From: Syntrophales bacterium
Lineage (GTDB): Bacteria > Desulfobacterota > Syntrophia > Syntrophales > PHBD01
NCBI GenBank assembly: GCA_035363115.1
Contig: DAOSEM010000003.1
Location: forward strand, 186,001 to 250,000
Length of the DNA: 64,000 nt
Direction: 5' to 3'
The notes under the pieces are model-generated. The model did not search any database and was not told the DNA's origin. It saw nothing but the letters and a program-made list of their open reading frames with translations. The translations under genes were made by a program, and so were the position numbers. Positions 42,591-51,965 of the stretch are shown one piece after another; the stretch's first letter is position 1, and every line of letters begins with the position of its first letter.

Positions 42591-42610
42591 CCCCGAGAGG
42601 GGAGCCTTTT
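42591..42610 (+). terminator. Possible terminator of the Cys-rich gene
   Basis: CCCC (42591-42594) pairs with GGGG (42599-42602) around GAGA, followed by AGCCTTTT. Short stem, weak. Confidence 0.3.
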
Positions 42611-42668
42611 CTTCCTGACGACCGTCTTCCCGAAGCCTGCTCTCCCGGCCCAGCGCGGCCGTGCCGCT

Positions 42669-44174
42669 TCATTCCCCCGTCCAGGCATCGTTGTGTGAAA
42701 AGGTATAATAGTGCCAGTACTGGACGAGTGCGGGAACCGCCTTCGAGATGAGGCGGGGATTGATTTCCCACGCCGCCTTGATGACGTTCCGGAACATGGT
42801 CCGGACGGGCGGGGGGACCCGAAGCGTGAAATGATGGAATATCTTCAGAATCATGACGATTCGGAAGAGATCCTTCCTTCGGGTAGAATACAGGCCCGTC
42901 AGGTATTTGACGTTCTTCAGCCATCCGATCATGCGCCGCTCGAAGCACTCTGGTTCGTAGATTTTCCGGAAGAGCGCCATCCGGCCGTTCTGCAGGTCAT
43001 CCGGGCTGATCTGCTTCGGCATGATATTCGATGATAGATGCCAGAAGCCGCTGAAATCCTCGATGAGACGCCCCTCATGTTTCATTCTCTCGTACAGGGG
43101 CGTTCCGTTGGGGGCGTTGAGTATGCTGATCGAGGCAAAGGGGCTGGACGTCGCCTCGAGAAAATCCTCGATTTCCCGGAATACCGACGGTGCGTCGTGG
43201 TCGAAGCCGACGATCATTCCAAGGAATGGAAGGATCCCGTGGCTGGAGATGCGGGGAATGACCTGGAAGGGGTTGTACCGGGCCATCTGTCCCTTGTTCA
43301 CCTCTTCGAGGCATTCATGGTTAATGGTCTCCAGCCCGAGAAAGATGACGCTGAAGCGTGCATCGGCGAGAAGCTTCACGATCTCGTCGTCCGCGCCGAT
43401 CATGACGGTTGCCTGGGTGGCGAACGACACGGGCCGGGAGAGAGTCCTGTTCCACCGGATGATTTCCTGGAGCAGTTCCATCGTGAATGTCCGGTTCACG
43501 ACGAAGTTGTCATCGGAAAAGAAGACGGTCTCCGCTCCCCAAGCCTGGGCGTTTCGAAGCTCCAGCATGATCCGGTCGATGGGCTTGCTGCGGTATTTCC
43601 TTCCCGAAACGCGGATGACGTCGCAGAAGTCGCAGCGGTTGGGGCAGCCGCGGCTTGTCTGCAGGGAGTAGTAGTGGTAGTCCCTCCTGTCGATCAAGGC
43701 GAGGTCCGGAACGGGCGTGTCCTTCAGATCGACGAACGATTCCTGCCGGTAAACGGTTTTGGCCCCGCCCTGAAAACAATCCCTCAGGAACTGCGGCCAT
43801 GTGTACTCCGCCTCACCGATGAACAGGTGATCCGCTATGTCGCCCGCGCGGTCCGGCTGGATGGTGGCGTAGATTCCGCCGACAGCGACCGGTATGCCCC
43901 GTTCCCGGAACCGGCAGCTGACGGCCTCCATCCTCTCGGCCTGAAGGGTGTAGCCCGTGATGCCCACCAGGTCGCACTCCAGATTCCAGTCAATAGGGGA
44001 GATGTTCTCGTCACAGAGGGCGTATTCGACATCCAGGTCATTGGGCGTCAGTGCGATCAGGGTCAGAAGAGCGGTGTTCTGCATGAGGGTCTTGTGCCGG
44101 CCCACGATGTCGAGGGCTCCCCGCATGGCCCAGAAATTCTCCGGTGTCTTCGGATTGATCAGATAGATCTTCAT
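42669..44174 (-). CDS. B12-binding-domain radical SAM protein
   Basis: A 501-aa protein. The first 140 residues form a cobalamin-binding-type Rossmann domain (LVGITGYTLQAERMEAV, VGGIYATIQPDRAGD, FIGEAEYTW). The radical SAM [4Fe-4S] motif CPNRCDFC has Cys at about 177, 181 and 184. Its C-terminal part resembles the DUF4070-type tail seen in many such proteins of lipid and hopanoid modification. The radical SAM core includes LRNAQAWGAETVFFSDDNFV and LGLETINHECLEEVNKGQ. Substrate not known; no biosynthetic neighbours. Start ATG at 44174. Confidence 0.9.
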   Translation of the reverse strand: MKIYLINPKTPENFWAMRGALDIVGRHKTLMQNTALLTLIALTPNDLDVEYALCDENISPIDWNLECDLVGITGYTLQAERMEAVSCRFRERGIPVAVGGIYATIQPDRAGDIADHLFIGEAEYTWPQFLRDCFQGGAKTVYRQESFVDLKDTPVPDLALIDRRDYHYYSLQTSRGCPNRCDFCDVIRVSGRKYRSKPIDRIMLELRNAQAWGAETVFFSDDNFVVNRTFTMELLQEIIRWNRTLSRPVSFATQATVMIGADDEIVKLLADARFSVIFLGLETINHECLEEVNKGQMARYNPFQVIPRISSHGILPFLGMIVGFDHDAPSVFREIEDFLEATSSPFASISILNAPNGTPLYERMKHEGRLIEDFSGFWHLSSNIMPKQISPDDLQNGRMALFRKIYEPECFERRMIGWLKNVKYLTGLYSTRRKDLFRIVMILKIFHHFTLRVPPPVRTMFRNVIKAAWEINPRLISKAVPALVQYWHYYTFSHNDAWTGE

Positions 44175-44266
44175 CGGTTGTCGGACTTGTGGAGCGGCCG
44201 CTGTTCATCCTCCTGTAATCACTGCGATCCTGCATGGCACCTGTCTTTGCGAATCGCCGGATCAGG

Positions 44267-44313
44267 ATAGCAGAAAGAAAGAGGGGCTGCAGCCTTTTTG
44301 ACCGCAACCCCTC
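44267..44313 (-). terminator. Terminator of the 44409 gene
   Basis: On the minus strand GAGGGGTTGCGG pairs with CTGCAGCCCCTC (G-T pairs allowed), followed by TTTCTTTCTGC. It lies about 95 bases downstream of the gene's stop at 44409. Confidence 0.65.
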
Positions 44314-44408
44314 GTGGAATGACCCGCCGGGGTGGTATTGAATGATTCTGTTCCCCCAACACCCGAACAGGTATCAGGTCCGCAAGAACGGGGCAACGAG
44401 GATCGTCT

Positions 44409-45092
44409 CTATCGCAAAACCACCTTCGCCGTCAGAAAGGCGAAACGATCGGACGGTGAAGCCCAGATCGAGAAGGCCTGGTTGCCGAACTTGCGATTCA
44501 GATCCTTTTGGGGATGCCAGGGATTCGGCTGGACGGTAACGGCATCTTTCGGAGAGGCGGCGGCCACAGCCGGCAGATACCAGTCGGCCCGTTCGCCCGG
44601 CCTGTAAACCCTCCAAGACTGCTGATCCGTCTTGAACACGACCCTGCCGGATTCATCAACGGCGACGAGCATGAACCCAAAACTGCCCCCGCGGCGGCCC
44701 CCGACGGTGAATACGTCGCCGTTCCGCAGGGTGGCCGGGGCGGAAAAGGCCGGAAGTGGGGCCTCATCGCCGCGGGTTCGGAAAGAGGGCTGGTACCTCC
44801 TGAGTGGAACCCCGTTCAGGTAGACATCGGCATCGTCTGCCATGTGCCAGTAAAGAGTCACCGGGATTCCGGACGAAAGCCGTGGCTGAGGCTCCGGAGT
44901 GGAGGGCATTCCCATCACTTCGCCGGGGCTCTTGTCGAAGACGATTCCCATGATTTCGTTCTTGTTGACCTGGACCGAAATGACGCGACCGTCTTCGAGC
45001 AGAATGTTCATCGCTCCGATCGCCTGTGCCGCGATCACCAGAAGAGCAAGAACGGCAGCCGCTGCAACTGCTATCGCTTTTTTCCGTCCCAT
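44409..45092 (-). CDS. Hypothetical secreted or membrane-anchored protein
   Basis: 227 aa. The N terminus has a positively charged start and a hydrophobic segment (AIAVAAAAVLALLVIAAQAIGA), either signal peptide or anchor. The remainder is beta-rich with FMLVAVDESGRVVFKTDQQSWRVYRPGERADWYLPAV. Family not recognised. The ATG at 45092 has GGAAGGGAGG a few bases upstream. Monocistronic with its own terminator at 44267. Confidence 0.65.
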   Translation of the reverse strand: MGRKKAIAVAAAAVLALLVIAAQAIGAMNILLEDGRVISVQVNKNEIMGIVFDKSPGEVMGMPSTPEPQPRLSSGIPVTLYWHMADDADVYLNGVPLRRYQPSFRTRGDEAPLPAFSAPATLRNGDVFTVGGRRGGSFGFMLVAVDESGRVVFKTDQQSWRVYRPGERADWYLPAVAAASPKDAVTVQPNPWHPQKDLNRKFGNQAFSIWASPSDRFAFLTAKVVLR

Positions 45093-45319
45093 GAAATCTT
45101 TCCTCCCTTCCGAGCATATGATGGGTGTTCTTTTGCCTTGCCGGACTCAAAGCGTACTGTCACGTTGAATCCATATAGGATTGTTTCTTCGATTTCCAGA
45201 GAATAGGGCATCTTCCCCAATAAAGGGGCTTTCCCCGAATCTTGCTTTAAACCGGATTTATGACGCTTGGTGATTATGCCTGAATGGCTGTCCGGTCCAT
45301 CATACCCTGTCACGACACC

Positions 45320-46453
45320 TCACGTTCCGCCGTTGGCGAAAAGCAGGAGGAAGCGCTCAAAGATATCCTTTTGAAAATGATTGGACATCTTCGTTTTCAT
45401 CATGACGAGTGCGTCATACGGTTTCATCGGGAGCTTGTAAGGCCTTTCGGCTGTCAGCGCCTCGTAGACATCGGCGATGGCGCAGATCTTGGCATACTGA
45501 TGGATGTCACTCCCCCGGAGTCTCTTGGGATAACCCGTTCCGTCATTCCGTTCATGGTGCTGGAGGGTGATCTCCCTGCACTCGACGGTCAACTGGTCGG
45601 TCTCCCGGAGGACCTGATACCCGAAAGACGGGTGCTTGCGCATCGCGTCCATCTCTTCCTCGGAGAGTCTCCCGGGTTTGTTGATGATGGCGGTATCTAC
45701 GCGCACCTTGCCGATGTCATGGAGAAAGAACGCGGCTCCCAGCTCATGCAGATCGTGCTCGTCGGAATCCCGGAAGAGGACCTTGGAGAGCGCTACGCCC
45801 AGAAGGCCCACTGTCACTGAGTGGGTGTACGTGTTGAAATCGTGCGAGGTGATCTGCACCAGGTGCGAAGTGATCGAATGATTCTGAAGAATCAGGTCGA
45901 CGATCCTGGCGATGGTCTGTTTGGCCTGCACGATGTTGGCAGCGGTCGGCTTGTCCATCAGATCGTGCATCATGTGGATGGACATATCCTGGACGGCCCG
46001 CACTTTCTCCTCCGGCGGGGCCTTCCGGTCGCGGACGATCTCGTCGATGGCCTCATGGACCCGGATCTGCTCGGCGGATGGAGTTGTGCTTTCGACGGCC
46101 TGCTCCTTCCGTCCGTCCGGCGGCTGGGTGTCGGCCGCGATCTGGAATTCATCCTTCGGGGAAACCTCTTTTCCCGGATGGATCACCGGTGAGGGCGTTG
46201 TACGTTTGACGTCCTGCCCTTCCCGGCCGGTGGACGGCTGGGAGTTGTCTCCGGTCTGGATTCTCTGCTTCGGGGAAAGCGTCTTTTCCGGATCGATCAC
46301 CACCATCCGGATCCTGTGATCGACGATCTTCCGGATCTGACTCTCCGACTCGATGTGAAAACTGTTCGACAGAAACGGGTGTTTAAACCAGGCCTTCTCC
46401 AGATGGACAAACATGCCGACTTTCAACTGATCTACAGGAATGGTCTTCTTCAT
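45320..46453 (-). CDS. HD-GYP domain protein with DUF3391 N terminus
   Basis: 377 aa. Residues 1 to about 60 match DUF3391 (MKKTIPVDQLKVGMFVHLEKAW, then VVIDPEKTLSPKQ). A linker with two 38-residue repeats follows (DNA repeat at 46080-46303), then the HD-GYP domain: THSVTVGLLGVALSK, GAAFFLHDIGKVRVDTAIINKPG, LQHHERNDGTGYPKRLRG. This is a typical cytosolic c-di-GMP phosphodiesterase layout. It is the third HD-GYP protein in the window. Confidence 0.9.
   Translation of the reverse strand: MKKTIPVDQLKVGMFVHLEKAWFKHPFLSNSFHIESESQIRKIVDHRIRMVVIDPEKTLSPKQRIQTGDNSQPSTGREGQDVKRTTPSPVIHPGKEVSPKDEFQIAADTQPPDGRKEQAVESTTPSAEQIRVHEAIDEIVRDRKAPPEEKVRAVQDMSIHMMHDLMDKPTAANIVQAKQTIARIVDLILQNHSITSHLVQITSHDFNTYTHSVTVGLLGVALSKVLFRDSDEHDLHELGAAFFLHDIGKVRVDTAIINKPGRLSEEEMDAMRKHPSFGYQVLRETDQLTVECREITLQHHERNDGTGYPKRLRGSDIHQYAKICAIADVYEALTAERPYKLPMKPYDALVMMKTKMSNHFQKDIFERFLLLFANGGT
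46080..46303 (-). repeat. Imperfect tandem repeat in the HD-GYP linker
   Basis: Two units of about 110 bases at offset 114 (46080-46189 and 46194-46303). They encode two 38-residue linker units that share motifs (TTPS, GREGQ/GRKEQ, SPK). The multiple of three keeps the frame. Confidence 0.7.
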
Positions 46454-46698
46454 CTCTTGCTCTCACGGGGAATGGCTGTGAACGGCATCACCTCTATATC
46501 CCCTATCGAAAGAAAGATTGTCGTTCTTTAGGCCTTCGGTAAGTATTTTTTCCTTTCCCCTTGAGCGAGCCTGTTTTGGGGGAAGGTCAACATTCTTGTC
46601 TTGGAAAACACAGACATTTTTTCTATAGTGCCCCATCCGAACATCACGTTTTCGGAATGCAAATAGACCATCACTCACGCGCGAAGGGAGATACGCTC

Positions 46699-47652
46699 AT
46701 GTCCAAGGTCGGTCTATGTGTGGCTGAAACGGTGATCGCGTTTACCCTGCTGGTCCTGGCAACCTACTGGATGAAGAGAAAGGGCGTGCTGAAACAGGAA
46801 GACAGTCCTGTGTTCGCGAGGCTGCTCACCCAGGCCGTCCTGCCCGCCACCATCCTGTACCAGCTGTGGACCCATCCCATGTCGAGCGAAAGCTTCACGC
46901 CTGTTCTCGTCATGTTTGCATCGGGGACCGCCGCTCTGGCGATCAGCTGGCTTGCGGGAGTCCTTCTGAAATTCGACCGCGAGAGCACGGGGGCGCTGAT
47001 GATCGTCTCGTCTTTCGGCTCTTCGGCGCTGATCGGCTATCCCATCATCCAGTTCGCCTTCGAGAACAACACCTGGGCGCTCGCCGAAGGCATCGTCATC
47101 AGCGAACTGGGCGTGGGCCTGCCGATCTTTATCTTTTGCCCGGCCGTGGCCATGTACTTCGGGGGGACCTTCCGGGGGACGGAGGACCTGAAAAAACTGG
47201 CGAAAGAGTATTTCACGTCGCCCATCCTGATCGCGGTCGTCCTGGGGCTGGCCGGCGCCCAGATGCGCATTCCGGAAGGAATACCGGTGGTTGATACGCT
47301 CCGGGAGGCCCTGAAGATGGCCCAGGGCGCGACGGTGGTGGTTTCCGCGATCATTTTGGGCCTTCAGCTTTCCGTGCAGCCGCCGCGCGGCTTCTGGGCG
47401 CTGATCGTGGTGTCCATTGTCGTGCAGATGCTGTTTCAGCCCTGGATGTGCAATACGGTGTCGAACCTACTGGAGGTGGGGGCGGAAAACCGGCAGATCC
47501 TGATCCTGATCAGCACCATGCCCGCGGCGATTCTGGGGCCTGTTTTCGCCTCCCGTTACAACTGCGCAGCGAAAACCGCCACCATGCTCACCTTCACACA
47601 CATCGTCATCAGCCCGGTCCTGGTGCCGGTCGTGTTTTCGTCGCTTGCTTAG
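46699..47652 (+). CDS. AEC-family (auxin efflux carrier type) permease
   Basis: ATG 46699 (AAGGGAG upstream) gives 317 aa with about ten membrane segments. The family pattern includes FTLLVLATYWMKRKGVL, FARLLTQAVLPATILYQLW, SSFGSSALIGYPIIQFAF, and MLFQPWMCNTVSNLLEV in the second half. AEC proteins carry organic anions such as malate or malonate; the substrate is unknown. It converges with the gene at 47750. Confidence 0.82.
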   Translation: MSKVGLCVAETVIAFTLLVLATYWMKRKGVLKQEDSPVFARLLTQAVLPATILYQLWTHPMSSESFTPVLVMFASGTAALAISWLAGVLLKFDRESTGALMIVSSFGSSALIGYPIIQFAFENNTWALAEGIVISELGVGLPIFIFCPAVAMYFGGTFRGTEDLKKLAKEYFTSPILIAVVLGLAGAQMRIPEGIPVVDTLREALKMAQGATVVVSAIILGLQLSVQPPRGFWALIVVSIVVQMLFQPWMCNTVSNLLEVGAENRQILILISTMPAAILGPVFASRYNCAAKTATMLTFTHIVISPVLVPVVFSSLA

Positions 47653-47671
47653 CTGCCTGACCCCATGTTTG

Positions 47672-47707
47672 CATGGCGGGCCAGGACGGAATGGAACGGT
47701 ATACATC
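47672..47707 (-). repeat. tRNA-Phe 3'-end-like fragment, copy A
   Basis: 36 bases match the tRNA-Phe segment 60869-60904 at 27 positions, ungapped, in the same orientation. It starts at the bases next to the CCA end. It lies right after the AEC gene in non-coding DNA and may be an old integration footprint. It shares several variants with copy B. Confidence 0.45.
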
Positions 47708-47720
47708 GTTCATGACAAGG

Positions 47721-47747
47721 GGCGGGATTTCCGCCGGATTTCCCGCC
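47721..47747 (+). terminator. Hairpin between convergent genes
   Basis: GGCGGGA (47721-47727) pairs with TCCCGCC (47741-47747). No T run on either side. It lies between the AEC gene and the stop of the gene at 47750. Confidence 0.35.
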
Positions 47748-47749
47748 GC

Positions 47750-48244
47750 TTAGGGGATCATCTCGAAAACGTCGGTCTGCACCCGCTTTTCTTCCTTCGT
47801 GTCCCTGTGAACGGTGAACCATTCCACCCGCCAGGTGCCGGCCTTGCCGTCCTGCACGTCCGCAAGAAAGAAGGTCGCAAAGCCGGGGAGGTAGAAATTG
47901 TAAGGCCCCTCCGTCCGGGATTCCCCGCGTGGATTCGTAATGCGCACCTTGTACAGGAACGCAGGCAGTCCGGATCGGTTCTTGAAGGTGTCCGTGGGGG
48001 GGCCCTGCAGCCAGGCGCCGAAGACCTTCGGGCCGTTGGTCCTGAACGCCCCCATGTCTGCGAGCTCCTGAAGGGACCAGCGATCTCCGGCCTGAACAAC
48101 ACGAAGTGTCCGGTCATAATCGGAGCGGCTCCCGTCGTATAAACCCACCCCGTGGCCATGCAGGAACCAGTCTTGTGCTCCAAGGCCGGTGGCGGCAAAG
48201 AGCACCAGGACGCAACAAGCGATCGAAAGACGGAATGATTTCAC
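47750..48244 (-). CDS. Hypothetical periplasmic protein
   Basis: 164 aa with a clear signal peptide (MKSFRLSIACCVLVLFAATGLGAQD). The mature part is beta-rich with VFGAWLQGPPTDTFKNRSG, KVRITNPRGESRTEGPYNFY and FEMIP at the end. No family recognised. It follows the 1130-aa lipoprotein gene on the same strand by 14 bases, so the two form one operon and may work together. Confidence 0.72.
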   Translation of the reverse strand: MKSFRLSIACCVLVLFAATGLGAQDWFLHGHGVGLYDGSRSDYDRTLRVVQAGDRWSLQELADMGAFRTNGPKVFGAWLQGPPTDTFKNRSGLPAFLYKVRITNPRGESRTEGPYNFYLPGFATFFLADVQDGKAGTWRVEWFTVHRDTKEEKRVQTDVFEMIP

Positions 48245-48258
48245 GGCAAATACCTCTC

Positions 48259-51200
48259 TTATTGCGCGATGAGATGGAACCGTACCGTCGACGCGATGCC
48301 CGTCTCGTCAAAGGCCCGAACGACGATGGCATGGCGGCCGGGCGTGAGCCGGACCCGTGCCTCCCAGAAGGACGTCCCTTCTGCTGCCCGAAACCTGTCT
48401 TCTCCGTCCACACGGAACTCCACCCGCTCGATTCCGACCGAATCCTTGACGAATCCCAGGATGCTCGTGGTCCGGCCTGCCGGAACCACCTGGTTCTCCG
48501 CATGGGAAGAGACAAGAATCTTCGGAGGGTCCAGGAGATCCGTCCCGTCGGCGGGCAGGGCGTCCAGGAAACCCAGCGCCCCGGCCACGGTGGGCGCGAT
48601 GTCGTCGATCTCGACCACCGAGCGCACGATGCTTTGCCGACCTCCGGAGGGATTCATGATCAGGAGGGGGACCTGGTCTTCCACGCGCTCGCCGCGGCCG
48701 TGCTGTCCCAGGTAGATGCTTCCGCGGGGAGAGAAGTAATAGGGGCTCTTCGCCTCCACCAGCAGGTCCCCCGAGCGGCCGGAACCCGACAGCCCCAGGG
48801 CCCGCGTGTTGAGGCGCTCCTCGCTCTCCCGCTCCAGCCTTTTTGTCACGATCTTTCCGTCGTTCCCGCTCATCAGGAAGACGGCGGGCTCTTTGCCGGG
48901 GATGCCGGTCTCGCTGAAGAAGATCCGGGACACGTAAGGCTCCTTCAGCAGGAGGGCCGAAACCGCCTCGATGTCCGACCGGGCCGGTAGGGTAGACCAC
49001 GGGGCTCCGGGGGGCCGGATGGAGACAAGGGCTGCATTGCCGTTGGAGTCGGCCATGACGGCAATGTCGAAGTCCGTGGCGTTTTCATCCAGGCGTCCCG
49101 ACTTGTCCAGGGGAGGACGGTACGGGCTTCCGGCCAGGGCATGATAAACCCTCTCCGCATCGACGGTGATTTCGTCCTTCGCCACCGCGTCCGCCTGCCC
49201 ATGGTCGGATGCCAGGAAGATCATCGTCTCGTCCAGCAATCCGCGGTCTTCCAGGGCCTTAATAATTTCTCCGATCAGCGGATCGAGATGCTCTGCCAGG
49301 TAGTCCGCCTGCCGGTCTCCGGCGCCTCCAATGGGGCCGGGACCTTTCGCGTGGGACAGCCCGTCCAGCCCTGATAGCCATATGCCCATCAGCTCCGGCG
49401 GATTCTCGCTCCGGATCAGCGCCACGGCTTTCCGCGCGGCGGAGGCATCGAGGAGGGCGTACTGGTTGACGAAAGGCAGAACGTCGAGACTGATGAGGGC
49501 GTCGAAGAGGTCCGGGTTCACGACCACGTCAGCGCCTCGTCTCACGGGATCGAAAACGACGGCCGACCGGGTCGTGCGGCCCCTCGCCGTCTCCGCCTCC
49601 TTGAACGCCTCGTAAATCGTCCGCACGTCCCGGGAAAGGTCCTGGTCGTGAACGGGAATGCCCCCGAAGGACCAGGCGCGCCCCAGGCCGGGATCGTCCT
49701 CGCTGCCGTATTTCACGTATTCCCGCGTCCGCCGGTACAGGGGCACATTGGCGTCGAGGGTCCGGTCGAACCATTCATTGCCCGGAACTCCGTGACGGCC
49801 CGGGTAGACGCCCGTGAAAATCGTCGTGTGGTTGGGAAGGGTGATGGAAGGGAGGGCGGAAAGGCACTTCGCGAAGCGTACGACCCCCCGCTCCCGGATC
49901 AGACGCTCCAGGTTCGGGAGCCTCTTCGCGTCAAGGGCGTTGTACGCCGACTCGCCCCGCAATGCGTCCACGACGATTACAATGGCCCGGCTTCGGGAGT
50001 CCAGGCGCTTTCGCAAAAGGCGGAAGGCCTGGAGGGACTCGACGCCCGTGATCGGTTTGATCGGCTGAAATCTCGGGGGAGCGCCGGGACCGGGAGCGAA
50101 GAGGCCGAGGCTCAGCGCGAGATCGGCGGCACTCTTGTACCAGGCGCTGGCTTCCACGTCCTCGAAGCGGGAGGCCTTGTCCATCATCTGCGTGGCAAGC
50201 GTCTCGTCGCGGGTGGCCCTGGAAAGAACGTCCTCCAGGATGACGGCGAACTCGGCGCGGCTCACCGCGTCGGAGGGACGGAACGTTCCGTCGGGAAAGG
50301 GCTCGAGACCCCGGATGCCCAGAGCGAGAACGCGCCGGATGTCGTCCCGATAGGCACTGTCCTCGATGTCTTTCACCGCAGGCGCCGCCGCCTGCTTCTC
50401 GACGTAGGGTCGCCAGGTCGCCGATCCCCGGATCGTCCGGATCCGATCCACGCGCAGCTCATGTACCAGCAGGGCCGCCAGCTCGCCCCTGGTCACCTGG
50501 GGCAGGAGCCCCAGTCTCTTCCCCAGGTCGCTGCGGGGCGCAAAAGAGTATACGGACCGGATGTGCTCGACCCGGCGATCGAGATCGACCTTCCCGGAGG
50601 GGTGCGCTATGCGGCGGGCGCGTTCCAGGGCCTCGATGGCCCTGGAAAGGTAAAGACCGCGCTGAAAGAGGTCTCCCAGCCGAAGAAGGCTCTCCCTGTC
50701 CTCGGCCTTGTACCGGTTGAGGACTTCCCACTCCCGCTCGGCCAGGTCAAGGCCGTATGGCGGCAGCTCCCCGTGATGGCTTGCTGCGGCCAGGATCCGG
50801 ATCGTCACCCTGGAGGTCCGGATGCGCTCCTCCCCGGACTCGGAGCGGATCATGGCCTGTCGCACCTCCGACAGGGCCTCCCCGGTCTTTCCCGTATTCC
50901 CCAGGGCTTCGGACAGCCCCAGGCGCGCCTCGACCAGATCCGGGCCCTTCTGCAGCACCGCCTGGAAGCGCGGGATAGCCTTCTCGTCCATTCCCGCCGC
51001 GAGAAGGCGGTTTCCGGCCTCGAGATCCATTTCCACTCCCGGCGTCATGCGGAACTTGGTTTTCCTGCCTCCTGCCTCCGAATAGGACAGCACGGACTTC
51101 TTCAGATCGAGGAACTGCCCGCCGAAACCGAAGGCCTTCATCTCCGCCACGGCCGCCTCCAGCGGCCAGCCCTGGACCTGCATGCGGTAGATCGCGGCCA

Positions 51201-51651
51201 TCACCCCGGTCCGGTCTTCTCCCTGCCGGCAGTGGAAGAAAACCGGCCGGAGGGCGGGATCGGTAACGATGTCCAGAAAACGAAGGATCGACTCGCGGCT
51301 CGGAGTATCCAGCGCGGACAGCGGGATGTGCTCGATGCGAAGGCCCAAAACGCCCGCCGTTTCGCGGTAGGGGACGTCATCCCGGAGACAGACCAGCGTC
51401 CTGACGCCGGCCCGCTTCAGCGACTTGAGCCCGCTATCGGTGGGAGAGCCGCCCCGGTAAACGTCCGTGTCGATGCGGGCGAACCGCTCGATGCCGTCCA
51501 CTTTCATGGTCTCGGCCATACCCGGAGGTTCTGTCATCTCTTTCCGGACCGCCGGGGTGCTGCTGCAGCCTGCCTGAAGGATGAGCAGAAAGGAAATAGC
51601 CAGATACAGGGGGCCAACCATGAAAGGCTTCTTTGATTCCATGATTTGCAC
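48259..51651 (-). CDS. Multidomain lipoprotein: tyrosine phosphatase, TPR/SLH-like segments and type I phosphodiesterase
   Basis: The GTG at 51651, 8 bases after AAGGAGGT, gives 1130 aa. It has a lipobox LQAGC (Cys about 29). A dual-specificity-type phosphatase domain (about 45-190) carries FFHCRQGEDRTGVMAA with catalytic Cys about 141. TPR-like helices (about 200-370) and SLH-like repeats (about 380-545, RGLEPFPDGTFRPSDAVSRAEF) follow. From about 555 is an alkaline phosphatase superfamily/type I phosphodiesterase domain: IVIVVDALRG, SALPSITLPNHTTIFTG with likely nucleophile Thr about 604, FLASDHGQAD and YLGQHGRGE. A C-terminal Ig-like domain ends it. I know of no protein with this full set; it should lie in the envelope facing outward or the periplasm. 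Confidence 0.85.
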   Translation of the reverse strand: MQIMESKKPFMVGPLYLAISFLLILQAGCSSTPAVRKEMTEPPGMAETMKVDGIERFARIDTDVYRGGSPTDSGLKSLKRAGVRTLVCLRDDVPYRETAGVLGLRIEHIPLSALDTPSRESILRFLDIVTDPALRPVFFHCRQGEDRTGVMAAIYRMQVQGWPLEAAVAEMKAFGFGGQFLDLKKSVLSYSEAGGRKTKFRMTPGVEMDLEAGNRLLAAGMDEKAIPRFQAVLQKGPDLVEARLGLSEALGNTGKTGEALSEVRQAMIRSESGEERIRTSRVTIRILAAASHHGELPPYGLDLAEREWEVLNRYKAEDRESLLRLGDLFQRGLYLSRAIEALERARRIAHPSGKVDLDRRVEHIRSVYSFAPRSDLGKRLGLLPQVTRGELAALLVHELRVDRIRTIRGSATWRPYVEKQAAAPAVKDIEDSAYRDDIRRVLALGIRGLEPFPDGTFRPSDAVSRAEFAVILEDVLSRATRDETLATQMMDKASRFEDVEASAWYKSAADLALSLGLFAPGPGAPPRFQPIKPITGVESLQAFRLLRKRLDSRSRAIVIVVDALRGESAYNALDAKRLPNLERLIRERGVVRFAKCLSALPSITLPNHTTIFTGVYPGRHGVPGNEWFDRTLDANVPLYRRTREYVKYGSEDDPGLGRAWSFGGIPVHDQDLSRDVRTIYEAFKEAETARGRTTRSAVVFDPVRRGADVVVNPDLFDALISLDVLPFVNQYALLDASAARKAVALIRSENPPELMGIWLSGLDGLSHAKGPGPIGGAGDRQADYLAEHLDPLIGEIIKALEDRGLLDETMIFLASDHGQADAVAKDEITVDAERVYHALAGSPYRPPLDKSGRLDENATDFDIAVMADSNGNAALVSIRPPGAPWSTLPARSDIEAVSALLLKEPYVSRIFFSETGIPGKEPAVFLMSGNDGKIVTKRLERESEERLNTRALGLSGSGRSGDLLVEAKSPYYFSPRGSIYLGQHGRGERVEDQVPLLIMNPSGGRQSIVRSVVEIDDIAPTVAGALGFLDALPADGTDLLDPPKILVSSHAENQVVPAGRTTSILGFVKDSVGIERVEFRVDGEDRFRAAEGTSFWEARVRLTPGRHAIVVRAFDETGIASTVRFHLIAQ

Positions 51652-51965
51652 CGATTCATACCTCCTTTTGAAAAGACGACGGTGCCGTTGTCGGACGGGC
51701 ACTCAGGAGAAGACAGGGGAATGGATTGACGTTTCAGCGATACAGCAGCATTGCAAGGTTTCCGTGACGTTACCACAGACGTCACCGGGGGAGCAAACGC
51801 CATTTGGCCGATGGGAAACATGCCTTTGTCATCACAACGGACTCATTTATGGACCGGGAAGACGGTGTTGGACTCCATCTTACAGCCGACGTCCCTTCTT
51901 TCGCTCCCTCATGATCCTGAAATCCTGCGTGCAGACCGGATCTGCATCGGACAAGCAGGTCGTCA

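Noticed and set aside
49648..51636. 662-aa plus-strand frame opposite the 1130-aa lipoprotein gene
   Set aside because: It is rich in Arg, Gly and Pro with no motifs and mirrors the codon pattern of the real gene; high-GC DNA yields such antisense frames.
51652..51965. Cobalamin riboswitch before nrdJ
   Set aside because: Expected because the enzyme needs B12, but I could not find the conserved B12-box core or pairing; a covariance-model search would decide.
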